Shown here: one piece after another, positions 21,867-32,367 of the stretch
Position numbering within the stretch: the first letter of the stretch is position 1
Layout of the letters: each line of letters begins with the position of its first letter
NCBI GenBank assembly: GCA_028753945.1
Contig: JAPNXP010000006.1
Coordinates: 2,604,001 to 2,668,000, forward strand
DNA length: 64,000 nucleotides
From: Hexactinellida sp. DTS-2022
Lineage: Eukaryota > Porifera > Hexactinellida
Reading direction: 5' to 3'
Translations under genes and position numbers: made by a program
Notes under the pieces: generated by a model
What the model saw: the letters and a program-made list of their open reading frames with translations, nothing else
What the model was told of the DNA's origin: nothing
Databases searched by the model: none

Positions 21867-23176
21867 ATGGTGAAAGATTGTGCATTTTCGAGATAAAAGT
21901 ACCAAATTTTGCACAATTGTAGTATTATAGGTTCTGATCAACTTCAGCTATGGCACATAGCAGAATTTTTGGAAGAACAAATTTTTCAGGGGGTCAAAAA
22001 TTGGTGCCCAATCGAATCGCCGGACGTATAAATACAGGATAGCTCATTCAAATGCATTATTTACTACTTTATATTGTCAGATTCGTGCTCAGCACTTAAT
22101 TTCCAGCATTTTGATAGGTATATTGACTATATTTGGTGAGAATATTTTGGTTTTCCATTGGTTTTCCATAGCAACGGTAAGAATGTGTTAAACATTCCGA
22201 TCTCCCAATTTGGAGTAACCATATCGAGTGACCCCTTGTTTTTCTCGGGTATGCGACAATGCGTACTGAGTGCGAATATACTATTAGAAACACTCTAAAT
22301 ATTAATTGTCAAGCCAAAAGTATGCATTTATCATATTCCAGCTCAAAGCCAAGATTTATCCAAGATCAAAAGTAGTAGTTGCTGGAAATTAAGTGCTGAG
22401 CACGAATCTGACAATATAAAGTCGTTAAGAACATGTCTTTGTACTTGTACTACTTCGCAGGCTTGACCGGCCATAGTTCCATAGTGCAATGCACATGCTC
22501 CCCCATTTATTCGTCCTTGTGTCAGGCCAGTAGCTAGGGGGAGGCTCGCCGGCTAGGTTAACTTTTGTGATATATCTGACATTTGGATTTGTTGTTGAAT
22601 TGTATATTATTGCAATTTATTGGAGTTTCAATTTCCTCATGCTCACATTTTGTAATAATACCCTCGAATATTCTAGTATCGCACTTGTACGTAGGTATTG
22701 AAATTTGGGTGAAATAGTATCTAATAGTATATTCTAATAGTATATTCGCACTCAGTACGCATTGTCGCATACCCGAGAAAAACAAGGGGTCACTCGATAT
22801 GGTTACTCCAAATTGGGAGATCGGAATGTTTAACACATTCTTACCGTTGCTATGGAAAACCAATGAAAAACCAAAATATTCTCACCAAATATAGTCAATA
22901 TACCTATCAAAATGCTGGAAATTAAGTGCTGAGCACGAATCTGACAATATAAAGTAGTAAATAATGCATTTGAATGAGCTATCCTGTATTTATACGTCCG
23001 GCGATTCGATTGGGCACCAATTTTTGACCCCCTGAAAAATTTGTTCTTCCAAAAATTCTGCTATGTGCCATAGCTGAAGTTGATCAGAACCTATAATACT
23101 ACAATTGTGCAAAACTTGGTACTTTTATCTCGAAAATGCACAATTCGACGATTTCCTGCACCATATTGCTGGACTA
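21855..23176. mobile_element. 1.3 kb foldback element with ~440 bp arms (copy 1)
   Basis: The arms 21855-22290 and 22735-23176 are near-identical inverted copies starting TAGTCCAGCAATATGG. They include GGTGCCCAATCGAATCGCC, TTTCCATAGCAACGGTAAG and TCGAGTGACCCCTTG. The loop (22291-22734) holds a further partial copy of the arm near 22380-22425 and a GC-rich MITE scrap. It truncates the LINE reverse transcriptase. The same TTTCCATAGCAAC and GGAATGT...ACATTCC core occurs in the elements at 26607 and 27312. Confidence 0.85.
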
Positions 23177-23423
23177 TAAGTCATGTTTAATTGGATTCTG
23201 TATAATATAATTTTTATAATTATCATTTATATTATTAGATTATATTTCTTTCTGCTCCTCGCATCTCCAACTTATTGTAATGCACTGTCCCAACGGTATG
23301 AATATGTCTACTGTTAAATTATATTATACTAAATATTGAAGTTATGTTGAATTAAAATCTAGACTTCATAATTAATTATTATGAGGAAAGATTTAAAATA
23401 CGATCCGATTAAATTAAAAAGAA

Positions 23424-25140
23424 CTCCAAAATTGCAGCTGTGCCGACGCATGTTCCTTTGGTGGCACTATATTTTGGTCGTGGTTTATTGATAGTGCCTC
23501 CAAAGGAACATGCTGTCGGCCCAATTTTGGATTTTTTTTCGCCAAGTCATGATCATTATGAATGTGTTTACATATTTCAGAAACGTGTTTCGGAAGGCAA
23601 CGACCCTTATAACAATTACATAAATAACATTCTTATTAGCTTAATTATTACTGTGCCGACTATACTATATAGTAGAGTGGCCCAGTATTGGTCTTAGTGC
23701 TTTGGTTACCGATTATTACTGTGCCGACTATACTATAGTATAGTGGCCCAGTATTGGTCTTAGTGCTTTGGTTACCGATTAGTCCGTAGATCGTACACAT
23801 AACATAGTTTAATTAACTAAGAGCCCAAATTTTCAGGATATGTGTCTCATGGGTTACAGTTGTGCACCTGGGGTCACTTTTTGATTACATTTATTTGGAC
23901 ACATTTTTACACCTGTTTAATGTTAGAAAAAGAACAATAAATGGTTTTCGGATATTCTATTTATATGCATTCGATAGAGAAAAAAATTCTACACCTTGTC
24001 ACAGTGCATGAATTTTTAAATTGGGTTTCGTTTGTGCCACAATTGAGTTGGAAATTTCCTTTGTTTACTAACACTTCAATTCAATTGAAAGTGTTAAATC
24101 TAATTCCATTGTTTCAACTTGTAATAATTATATTGATTCGACTTGTGAGATTGAGTAGGCTTCTATTTTCTAATTGAAACCTAAGATTTTACATTCCACA
24201 ACAACGACAGATTAAGTGATTACAGTCAACTCCGCTTAATAGAGCCACCTCGGGACCAGGTAGTTTTGACCCGATTAAGCGGAGAAACCGATTAACCGAA
24301 AATATTGTAGTAATTCTGTCCTATAAATCCTGTGAAATCTTGACCCGATTAAGCGGATAAACCGATTAACCGGTGGCTCTATTAAGCGGAGTTGACTGTA
24401 TATTTATTTCTGCGAGAATATTCTTGCACAATTAATGTACTGACGTAATTAATTATAATTCATTCATTCTGTATTTAACTTATAGACGGTTCCAATTAGA
24501 TTATCGGGGTTATCGAGTGCGTGGAATTCAAATATTATAGTGAAATTCAATTTAAATTAATAATAATTGCAAATAATTGAACTTAATTTATTTTGCTGTA
24601 TATAATAATGGTGTTAAATAATTAATAAATTAATTAAATATTTATACTAATTAGCTAAATTTCATTAATCTCAGAGATGATACAAGATAGAAACAAACTT
24701 TCAATTTATCAATTGGTCCTTATGCCAGGTTCCACCTATAGAAGTGGGTCTTGACACCTTGAAGTGATGATGACATCGTCAAAAAAATGTGTTTTTACAA
24801 TTTTGTGAATTCTATATTTCGAATGGGTTGGTTGGTGTTGGTGATCACCCAACACGCACATAAAAAATGCTGACTCATCACTTATATATTCTACTGAAAC
24901 TTGAATACTTTTGAAATGAATTGAGCTAAAACGAAACTTCCATCTCAGTAAGGGTCGTTGCCTTTTGAACACCTTTCTGAAACAATTTAACACCTTCATA
25001 GTGATGATGACATTGCGAAAAAATCCAAAATTGCAGCTGTGCCGACAACATTGTCCTTGGAGGCACTATCAATTAATCAACCAGTACCCACCAAAGGATA
25101 GTGCCACCCAAGGGAAATGCGTCGGCACAGCTGCAATTTA
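23424..25140. repeat. Copy of the H/R/P repeat family (isolated)
   Basis: The order is an H hairpin (23424-23537), a short stub of repeat unit to about 23620, two P palindromes (23649-23755), an inverted repeat unit (about 23790-25020) and a second H hairpin (25025-25140). Each H is a pair of inverted arms starting TCCAAAATTGCAGC, then TGTGCCGAC and CATGTTCC/GGCACTAT. Each P contains ACTATACTATAGTATAGT (the first P is altered). This is the same organisation as the large cluster at 34549-44767. Confidence 0.8.
24233..24398. mobile_element. TA-flanked MITE (166 bp), pogo/Tigger-like
   Basis: The ends CAGTCAACTCCGCTTAAT and ATTAAGCGGAGTTGACTG are perfect inverted repeats flanked by TA. The uninterrupted target (GTGATTATATTTATTT) is present in other copies of the surrounding repeat, for example near 38139, which confirms the borders. 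Fragments of the same family are near 45185-45235 and 51436-51476. Confidence 0.92.
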
Positions 25141-25639
25141 TTTTCTTATTACTACATACGTATACTATATAATTAAAACTCTATTTATATCATGTTATAA
25201 TTGAAATTAGAATAATTTCGGATCAAATGGAATATACGTATAGCTTGTGCAATAAGTATATTTCCTTTAATTCATTATCAACCAATTATTTAACATCAAT
25301 TAAGATGTATTAATTGAATTCACCTTTCACAACTACCCCCATATACAAGATAATTACAGAATACTGCTTTAAATCTATGGAGAATTTCAATTCGGTCCCT
25401 CAAGGCTGCTGATAAGAATCAGTGGGTGCACTTGGGACACACCTCAGTACCTTTTCCCCGAAATTAACCCATAAATTACTAATTGCACCATAATCCGTGT
25501 TACATAAGCCATATGCAAATACGGCACACTTATCATACAGACAAGCCATATGCCTGGCACACTTGCCAAAAAGCAAGCCACATGCTATCTCGCACACCTC
25601 ATAGAAACCATATGCGTTGCACACTTAGTTACAGACTTC

Positions 25640-26001
25640 AGGCATGGGGCCAAGCCCCAAAAGGCTTAAGCCCTTTGGACTTAAACCCATTTTTTAGAGG
25701 GCTTAAATCCGGACTTAAGTCCTCCTTTAATAAAAAGGCTTAAGTCCGTACTTGGACTTAAGCCCTTTATAGATGAGCTTCAAGCCTTTTCAAGCCCTTT
25801 TTCAAGGCACTTATTCAATAAAATAAGGTATGGATTTCTAAATAATTAAAGTAAAAGGACTTAAGCCCTGTATTAAGGGCTTGAGCTTGGACTTAAGCCC
25901 TTTTTCAAAAAGGGCTTAGAAAAAGGGCTTGGGCTTAAGCCCTTCTGATAAGGGATGGGCTTGGACTTAAGCCCTTTTGAAAGGGCTTGACCCCATGTCT
26001 G
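25640..26001. mobile_element. Hairpin MITE made of CTTAAGCCC-type repeats
   Basis: The ends CAGGCATGGGGCCAAGCCC and GGGCTTGACCCCATGTCTG are inverted. The interior repeats GGGCTTAAGCCC / GGACTTAAGCC about fifteen times in both orientations, so the whole element can fold. The tip resembles hAT ends, but no 8 bp duplication is visible. Confidence 0.65.
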
Positions 26002-26606
26002 ATTTATTATTGTTACTTACTTACAGTTACATGTATTAATTAGCAAAGTATTATTAAACCTGATTGTACTCATAATGACAAACAATAATAGTACCAACCC
26101 CAGGAAAATTTGGAATCTCATAAAGTTATGAAATAGCATAATCCATTATTTGTCAAGAAATTCTATATAAGAAAATAAACGCCAATAGCTAAAATACTAT
26201 TAAATCATGTAGATTGCATCATAGTGGTTCGCACCACTTCCACAATGATTAATGGAATGAAATAGAACTATTAATGACTTTCCTTGATAGATAGGATCAT
26301 TGGGTATACCTAGACATAGCATTATATACATAAGGCAATGGTACGCACTCAAATTTCTGGACCAGAGATTAACTAGTATAGTCAACTAAATAGATGTGAT
26401 TCAATTATTCTTCGAAATAAGTAATCCAGGGTGCTTCTACTTATGTAATTGTTTTTTATAAAGGTGGTCATATACAAGACGCATATTTTTGAGATGCGAC
26501 TTGGGCGAAATGACGTCACTGTATTGTCTAATAGTCCAAATATGCCAGAACTTTGAACGCATGTAAAATGTTCAATTTCGCTTTTAAAACAAAACGCTGT
26601 GAAAAA
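26002..26606. other. No recognised gene
   Basis: AT-rich sequence with short unconvincing frames only. The last 30 bp adjoin the foldback at 26607. Confidence 0.4.
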
Positions 26607-27087
26607 CCCATCTAGGAGCTATTTTACATAAAATATCTCAGAATCAATTATGGAATGTTGACACATTCCTCTGAGCTATGGAAACGTGATTTCAATGCTT
26701 GAGGTCATATCTCGAGAAGAAATATAGTTACAGCTTAGTCAATGGATCCAATTGATAGCCCGTCATCAACTTCCTATTCGATGATAATACATTTCGATGC
26801 TCCATCTCAACCAATTTTGCGCAAAATGTGTATAACCGTTTGAATGTATATTACAATAATCACAATTCTCAGAAAATTGGTTGGAGATAGAGCATCGAAA
26901 TGTATTATCATTGAATAGGAAGTTGAGGACGGGCTATCAATTGGATCCATTGACTAAGCTGTGACTATATTTCTTCTCGAGCTATGACCTCAAGCATTGA
27001 AATCACGTTTCCATAGCAACAGAGGAATGTGCAAACATTCCATAATTGATTCTGAGATATTTTATGTAAAATAGCTCCTAGATGGGT
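26607..27087. mobile_element. Foldback element (copy 2)
   Basis: The arms 26607-26826 and 26872-27087 are inverted copies starting ACCCATCTAGGAGC. They contain AAACGTGATTTCAATGC, TCTCGAGAAGAAATATAG and GCTCTATGGAAACG-type core sequence, with TTTCCATAGCAACAGAGG in the right arm. The loop is about 45 bp. It shares the TTTCCATAGCAAC and GGAATGT-ACATTCC core with the copies at 21855 and 27312. Confidence 0.82.
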
Positions 27088-27092
27088 TACTA

Positions 27093-27297
27093 TTAGAGAA
27101 CCACGGATATTATGATGCTCACTTCCATCACCAAAGATTATGTGAGACAGTGTTCTAAAGAAACAATTCCCATCACCTGTTACAGGAACTATCCTGAAAT
27201 TAAACCGATCTCTTACATTTGTACGCATAAAATCGTAATAACCAGTAGCAGAGACTCTAGACCCAGTATAGTTAGTTGGTCTTAAGGTATTCTCTGT
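27093..27297 (-). pseudogene. OTU cysteine-protease domain fragment
   Basis: The minus strand reads TGSRVSATGYYDFMRTN, then FRIVPVTGDGNCFFRTLSHI and IFGDGSEHHNIRGSLI. The block GDGNCFFRTLS is the catalytic Asp/Cys signature of OTU-family deubiquitinases (D-G-x-C). The histidine-bearing C-terminal part is missing because the foldback at 26607-27087 interrupts it. OTU domains are known passengers of Helentron/Helitron proteins, and the fragment lies on the same strand just downstream of the Helentron endonuclease, separated by the foldback at 27312-28142. It is probably the tail of that element, though a separate element cannot be excluded. Confidence 0.7.
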
Positions 27298-27311
27298 AGA
27301 TTAATTCATTG

Positions 27312-28142
27312 TAGTGCAGCGGCACAACCATACAATTGTTCATTTTTTTGATAAAAGCACCAAAGTTTGTACACCTGTACTTTGATGTAGTTCGAACATT
27401 TTTGGATATTGAGGCAATCGAAAGAGTGTCTAAATCGGCCATGACAGCTCGTCAAAGTTAACACTTCCGATAGTGTTCGCCGGGACTTGTTTCCCATAAA
27501 AAGTTGTTCAAATTATGTTATATCGTCTTTTTATTGTTGAATTCGGTTTCCAAGTAAAAATTCCGATAATTTGATATATCACATGACCATTTTTGGAAGA
27601 ATTTTTTCCATAGCAACGCTGGAATGTACCAGGAATGTGTCAAAAATTCCATTCTCCAATTGTGTACTTACCCAATCGAGTGACCCCTATTTCGACTCCA
27701 ATCAAATTCCTGAGTATAATTATACACATACCGACCCTGTAAAACGTGATTTGATAAAATTCTTCGATATTTATGGTAATCACGGTGAATCTCGAAATTT
27801 TTTATCAAATCACGTTTTACAGGGACGGTATGTGTATAATGTGTATAATTATACTCAGGTAGTGTGATATATCAAATTATCGGAAATTTTACTTGGAAAC
27901 CGAATTCAACAATAAAAAGACGATATAACTTAATTTGAACAAGTTTTTATGGGAAACAAGTCCGGCGAACAATATCGGACGTGTTAACTTTGACGAGCTG
28001 TAATGGCCGATGTAGACACTTTTTGAATTGCATCAATATCCAAAAATGTTCGCACTATATCAAAGTACATGTGTACAAATTTTGGTGCTTTTATCAAAAA
28101 AATGAACAATCTGTTGAAACTTTATGTCTATGCCGCTGGACT
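27312..28142. mobile_element. Foldback element (copy 3)
   Basis: The 831 bp element has arms of about 390-440 bp starting TAGTGCAGCGGCA and ending TGCCGCTGGACTA. Shared blocks are ACTTTGATGTAG, CGTCAAAGTTAACAC, TTGATATATCACA and GTATGTGTATAAT. The left arm holds TTTTTCCATAGCAACGCTGG. The central loop, about 27760-27800, is short. It lies between the Helentron endonuclease and the OTU fragment. Confidence 0.85.
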
Positions 28143-28160
28143 ATTGTGCTAATGACTGCC

Positions 28161-28667
28161 TCAACGTAAAAGTAAATGAATTAGCATTATCATATGTAAT
28201 AATGGGAGACAGCACAGGAGTAGGGATGTATGACTAACAATTACATCCTGAATATCCTTGGTTGTATTATCATTTGGTATTTGGTCAATATCAATAATAT
28301 CATGTTGACTAGTAGCATGTGATATAATTGGTTGATTATCCACATTACTACAGTCACTAACAACAGTTCCAAGAGAAATCAACATTGGCTTATGATCACT
28401 AAAGTATGATTCATAAAAACCAGATGAACAGGTCAAGTTTTTAGTGAATACACAATCCAGGTGAGATCCATAGTTAGTGGATACTCCAGACAAAGATTGC
28501 ATCATCCCTTTATTTGCAAAATACATAATCAAAGTATCTCTCTCAGGAGATCGCGCAAATAAATCTATATTGAAGTCCCCAGTAATTATCAAGGGATCAG
28601 AGTTATCAATTTTACATAGAACCTGATCAAGTTCCGAGTAAATTCCTTCATTGGGGATTGTGGTCAT
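28161..28667 (-). CDS. Helentron endonuclease, C-terminal part
   Basis: This is the second half of an exonuclease-endonuclease-phosphatase fold. NSDPLIITGDFNIDLFARSP carries the catalytic GDFNxD; YGSHLDCVFTKN follows, and YFSDHKPMLISLG gives the SDHxP active-site histidine. It is the continuation of the frame at 28664-29434; the join at 28664 is a small frame break. The tail after residue ~110 is poorly conserved. The enzyme is thought to nick DNA during Helentron mobilisation, and the domain was derived from CR1-like LINEs. Confidence 0.85.
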   Translation of the reverse strand: MTTIPNEGIYSELDQVLCKIDNSDPLIITGDFNIDLFARSPERDTLIMYFANKGMMQSLSGVSTNYGSHLDCVFTKNLTCSSGFYESYFSDHKPMLISLGTVVSDCSNVDNQPIISHATSQHDIIDIDQIPNDNTTKDIQDVIVSHTSLLLCCLPLLHMIMLIHLLLR

Positions 28668-29434
28668 CGGTATATAGACATTACCACGATAGGCTTATCG
28701 ATTATCATGGGATCATAGAACTGGAGAATCAATATCTCGATCCTAGCGCCATTATAACAGCCTGAGTGTGCAACTAAAAACTTACACACCGCTGGATTTC
28801 GGGAGTATATGTGTGTACCAGAACCAGGAAGTCTAGCACTACTATCAATTCTACCAATGAGAGTATGACCAGGGATATGAAAGTTATCAGTGGCTAAAGT
28901 AATTGTCTCCTGCAAGATTAACACTTGGGATTGTACTATGAATGGATTTACGGTCAAATTTTCCCAGTGTTTGTTCAATGAACGAACATTGTGTACATAG
29001 ATATCTGGACTAGTTTGTGGAATAGACCACATAATAGCACAGTGTTCTCTTAACCGCTTAAGTTCTAAGTGGACAGGATCTTTTTCAGATAACTTATTAG
29101 TTAGTTTTAGATTACCAACTACAAACAGACCAGATGCAGATTTAGCCCTACTGAGCGCGGTGTATAACGCATTACGTAGCATACGTAATTCTATATGGAC
29201 TACAACAAAATCGTAAGTATCGCCTTGACTCTTATGAATTGTAAGAGCTTCGGCTACAATGAAAGGAAACTGCTTCCTAACTATCTTATAGGAACTCACA
29301 CCTTTCCCTCTTTGGAAAGGTCGTGTTTCCAAGCCAATAGGAGTCCAGTTCCTTGGAATTGCACTATCTCTAATATAACGATGTTGAGACTTTGCTCGTT
29401 TGTCCTTTCCTACAGTAGGATCATCAAACTCCAT
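28664..29434 (-). CDS. Helentron helicase C-terminus fused to endonuclease N-terminus
   Basis: Residues 1-110 give the end of a Pif1/RecD helicase: RGKGVSSYKIVRKQFPFIVA, EALTIHKSQGDTYDFVVVHI (motif V) and ALYTALSRAKSASGLFVVG (motif VI). From about residue 142 an endonuclease starts in the same frame: PDIYVHNVRSLNKHWENL, VLILQETITLATDNF with the catalytic Glu, and LPGSGTHIYSR. The fusion in one uninterrupted frame is direct evidence for a helicase-endonuclease polyprotein. Confidence 0.87.
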   Translation of the reverse strand: MEFDDPTVGKDKRAKSQHRYIRDSAIPRNWTPIGLETRPFQRGKGVSSYKIVRKQFPFIVAEALTIHKSQGDTYDFVVVHIELRMLRNALYTALSRAKSASGLFVVGNLKLTNKLSEKDPVHLELKRLREHCAIMWSIPQTSPDIYVHNVRSLNKHWENLTVNPFIVQSQVLILQETITLATDNFHIPGHTLIGRIDSSARLPGSGTHIYSRNPAVCKFLVAHSGCYNGARIEILILQFYDPMIIDKPIVVMSIYR

Positions 29435-29910
29435 CCAGAGGATACAGGAAACTCGTTCCAGAGAATCGCTCTTGGTCCATACACTATTTTCTTCAAGAGG
29501 CCAGTAGCTCCATTAACCAGACCATCTTGTATGTCGTTATTCACCGTCATGAGGTATCTAGCGCCCAGCTTCAAGAAGAGCTCATAGGGTAGTCCCTGGG
29601 TGTCACACACCTTTAGGTGTTTAATAAGGTTACTCAGCTTGTCAGTTATACCTCCAGCAGTGTCTCCTACTAAAGAATCAATAGCTATAAATCTAAAACC
29701 TTCAGTGGTTAATGCATTGAGAACAATCTCGTTATGAGCATTAACACTGGCGTTAGTACTAAACAGATGGATAGATTTTATGGGAAGATTCTCATAAAAA
29801 TCTTTCTGTATAATTATAATAGTAAATAGATTTGTGTCATCCTCAGTTAAACAACAGTTAGCAAAATTGTTCAATGCTAATGCAAACTTCTGATCATCTT
29901 TTTGTCTCAT
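29410..29910 (-). CDS. Helentron Pif1-type helicase, middle part
   Basis: The frame contains the helicase 2A/2B region: KFALALNNFANCCLTEDDTN, NAHNEIVLNALTTEGFRFIA, the DTQGLPYELFLKLGARYLMT block and VNNDIQDGLVNGATGLLKKI (Pif1 signature with N-D-x-x-x-G-L-x-N-G). It ends slightly past the start of 28664-29434, into which it shifts frame. The MITE at 29944-30080 separates it from the upstream helicase segment. Confidence 0.85.
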   Translation of the reverse strand: MRQKDDQKFALALNNFANCCLTEDDTNLFTIIIIQKDFYENLPIKSIHLFSTNASVNAHNEIVLNALTTEGFRFIAIDSLVGDTAGGITDKLSNLIKHLKVCDTQGLPYELFLKLGARYLMTVNNDIQDGLVNGATGLLKKIVYGPRAILWNEFPVSSGWSLMILL

Positions 29911-29943
29911 TATTTCCGTCAGTTCTATTATTTATTTAATTTT

Positions 29944-30080
29944 CAGGGTTGATAAAAATCATGATTTTTTTTAAAATTAAAAAAATCCGATTTTTTGATT
30001 TAAATAAGATTTTTTGATTTAAATCAGATCATTGATTTAAATCATAATTTAAATCACTTGATTTAAATCAAACAACCCTG
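29944..30080. mobile_element. hAT-like MITE inside the helicase
   Basis: The ends are CAGGGTTGATAAAAATCATG and TTTAAATCAAACAACCCTG, with an interior of GATTTAAATC palindromes. It lies exactly between two pieces of the helicase reading frame. A near-match GTTCTAT(T/A) occurs just left (about 29922) and right (30081) but not abutting the left tip, so the duplication is imperfect. Confidence 0.75.
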
Positions 30081-30083
30081 GTT

Positions 30084-30847
30084 CTATATATGAGAATTTT
30101 TCCCAAAGGTACGGACCAACCAGTCCGTCGTAATTATTGGCACTGGATACTGAAATTTGAAATACATAGTTGTCCTTAACCGGACGTAACTGATGGAAAT
30201 CTCCAAAACAGATGATGGAGCACCACCAAAGTCCAGTGAATTGTCCATAATGGCTTTCAATCGCTTATTAACCTGAGACAAAATTTTACTACCAACCATG
30301 GAAATTTCATCTATTATAATAACTTTTAAACAGCTTAGCTTACTTCTTAATGTGTTACAAACATCAGAAGATAAATTGGGCATTTCGCCGTTAAACTCCG
30401 TTACAGGTAAAGCAAATGCAGAATGTAGTGTCATACCACGGATTTTAAAAGCAGCTTTACCTGTAGGAGCTGTTAGCAGTACCTTAATTGCATCAGGCTT
30501 AGTGCCAGGTAGTGAATTCATAAATCTCATCAAACCTTCGTATAAGACTCGTACCACCGTACTCTTCCAACACCAGCACCTCCTCCTATATAGAGATACA
30601 TATGCAGCTGCTTCATAGTCTTAAGGCAGTGCAGAGTGTGGAGGAATACAGTACGCTGAACTTTGTTCAAGCTGCGACACATCTGAAGGAATACCTCCTC
30701 AGTATTCATGTTAGGAATATTGAAGAATCCTCCTACAGATTTAGTACCGGGGTCACTATTTGGATCGACTGTCCAGGGATTGTTGTTCCCTGGATTGTCT
30801 ATCTGGAAGTCAGTATCCTCAATAACCACTGCACCCTCATTGTTCAT
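30084..30847 (-). pseudogene. Helentron helicase, Walker A/B region
   Basis: The upstream frame (30530-30847) ends in LYIGGGAGVGR. The downstream frame (30084-30557) starts VRVLYEGLMRFMNSLPG and continues KVLLTAPTGKAAFKIRGMTL, HSAFALPVTEFNGEMP and CLKVIIIDEISMVGSKILSQ (Walker B DE). The two frames meet in the Walker A loop. The DNA after GGTGTTGGA lacks one A, so GKS is lost and the ATP-binding loop is broken by a single-base deletion at about 30562. The family is Pif1/RecD-like 5'-3' helicase, which unwinds the displaced strand in rolling-circle transposition. Confidence 0.85.
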
Positions 30848-31053
30848 TATTTCCTCAATAGCAATCCTATCAAAGCAAGCTCATCAGGGTCCAAGTCCTC
30901 GAGGATATTAATAGCCTCGTCAATTGAGGATTGGTCTCTGCTTTCAAACAGTTCCATATTCTGAGTAATCAGATTAAGGTGGGTAGCATACATAGACTTA
31001 AAGTCGATATTGTCAGTATCACTAGTTTCAACTCTCCATGGTACAAACAGCAT
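30847..31053 (-). pseudogene. Rep-helicase linker of the Helentron
   Basis: The frame reads LFVPWRVETSDTDNIDFKSM, then YATHLNLITQNMELFESRDQ and an acidic stretch. F-x-P-W-R-x-E and the Y..H...I..N...F pattern are typical of the region before the Helitron helicase. It is followed in the next frame by the Walker A segment. The gap upstream, to 31570, contains a hAT MITE and frame-broken sequence. Confidence 0.75.
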
Positions 31054-31311
31054 TAACTGTTCTCTATAAAAGTTAACTTCGTACTGTATAGTGTATAATA
31101 CTATACATTCTAAATCGGATAATTTTAGCTTTACGACGGAGTCTCATAAAACCTGTATTTTTTTAGAGGAAATAATCTCGGATTATCTACCAGGGAAGAT
31201 TCCTCGTCTTCCATATTTCCTCATCAAAGTCGGGAATAGTTTTACACATTCTCTTACTAGATTGGAATTCATATCATGCTGCAAACTCAGCTAGGCATGT
31301 TTCCTCTAACT

Positions 31312-31437
31312 CAGTGGTTCCCAACCTGGGGTCCACAGATGGCTGTAGGGGGTCCACAGGATGTATTACGGTCAATGGGAGGGGGTCCACAGAATGATTA
31401 TAGGGGGTCCACGGTTGAAAAAGGTTGGGAATCGCTG
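31312..31437. mobile_element. 126 bp hAT MITE inside the Helentron
   Basis: The inverted ends are CAGTGGTTCCCAACCTGGGG and AAAGGTTGGGAATCGCTG, the familiar CAGYGGTTCYCAACC hAT (Charlie-like) tip. An exact 8 bp duplication CTCTAACT lies at 31304-31311 and 31438-31445. The interior repeats GGGGGTCCACAG. Confidence 0.93.
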
Positions 31438-31569
31438 CTCTAACTCATCAGGTCGTTGCATGTAGTGCTCAATTAGACCTGATAGAAGTATATCTACAGA
31501 ATCCTGCTCCATACCCATTAGAACGGGTTTAGACTTTATTATCCTAACAATTTATTAGCAGGATTGGTG

Positions 31570-32367
31570 TTAATATAGATCATTTGCTCTGCTGCACTTA
31601 GACAGAGGGAGACTGAGGAGATGATAAGAAACCTCCTGAGCTGATACCTCGCTACAACTCTGAAACTTGTATGCAATTCCCCTCAGTCTCTCTTTAATAG
31701 TGGCATTACCTGCTTTCAGATGCATTAAGGCATCTCTCAACAACTTAGACATCCCACGATGGGACTTTCCGATATACGTAATAACGTAAATAGCACAAGC
31801 GTATGGATCCAATATGTATTGGAGATCCATATTAGTTTTCCAGAGATGCAATATAGTCTTATTATGAGCATTGATTAATATCTCATTCAAATTTCGTTTC
31901 AGAAATATAGTTGGTCTATTTATACAAGATCTCAGTGCAGTTATGTATTGCTCTTCGGTAACATAGAGTTCATTAAAGAAATCCTGTATCGTTATACTAC
32001 TTAATTCAGTATCGCTCTTATCATAGGTGTCAATGAGAGTATATATTTTCTTAGCAGTCTCCTTATGAGCTGCATTAGCAGCTATCTCCTCTTTGGTAGC
32101 CGTACTGGCATCAAACTCCAATGGTTCTAAAATTTTAGTTGAAACCACTGGAGGGTACGGAATACCAAACCTACAGCGCCGAAACGACTTTTTCTTATAA
32201 CACGTATTTGTGTGCTTATGTCGCTGTAACTTAATGTCATCCTCAGTTATTATACTAGTCTCATCTGGCAATTTACATGAGATAGTACGATCAATACATT
32301 TTAGTACTTCATTTAACGGAGTGTGGTCATACTTAGGGGCATTTTGTACCCAAAGTAATGAATGCAC
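31570..32367 (-). CDS. Helentron Rep (HUH nuclease) domain
   Basis: The frame begins HSLLWVQNAPKYD, directly after the HUH histidines (P-H-V-H; the first His lies across a one-base frame break near 32370). It continues with a Cys/His cluster (KHTNTCYKKKSFRRCRFGIP), then LKRNLNEILINAHNKTILHL and YACAIYVITYIGKS. The last block is an exact YxxxYxxK motif with the two catalytic tyrosines. These are the defining residues of Helitron Rep, which nicks and joins single strands at the element ends. Confidence 0.9.
   Translation of the reverse strand: MHSLLWVQNAPKYDHTPLNEVLKCIDRTISCKLPDETSIITEDDIKLQRHKHTNTCYKKKSFRRCRFGIPYPPVVSTKILEPLEFDASTATKEEIAANAAHKETAKKIYTLIDTYDKSDTELSSITIQDFFNELYVTEEQYITALRSCINRPTIFLKRNLNEILINAHNKTILHLWKTNMDLQYILDPYACAIYVITYIGKSHRGMSKLLRDALMHLKAGNATIKERLRGIAYKFQSCSEVSAQEVSYHLLSLPLSKCSRANDLY

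Noticed and set aside
29195-29587. 130-codon plus-strand open frame
   Set aside because: It lies fully over the Helentron helicase/endonuclease frame on the other strand and shows no recognised sequence.
30298-30964. Plus-strand open frames of 106 and 120 codons
   Set aside because: They are antisense to the Pif1 helicase motifs, which are unmistakable on the minus strand.
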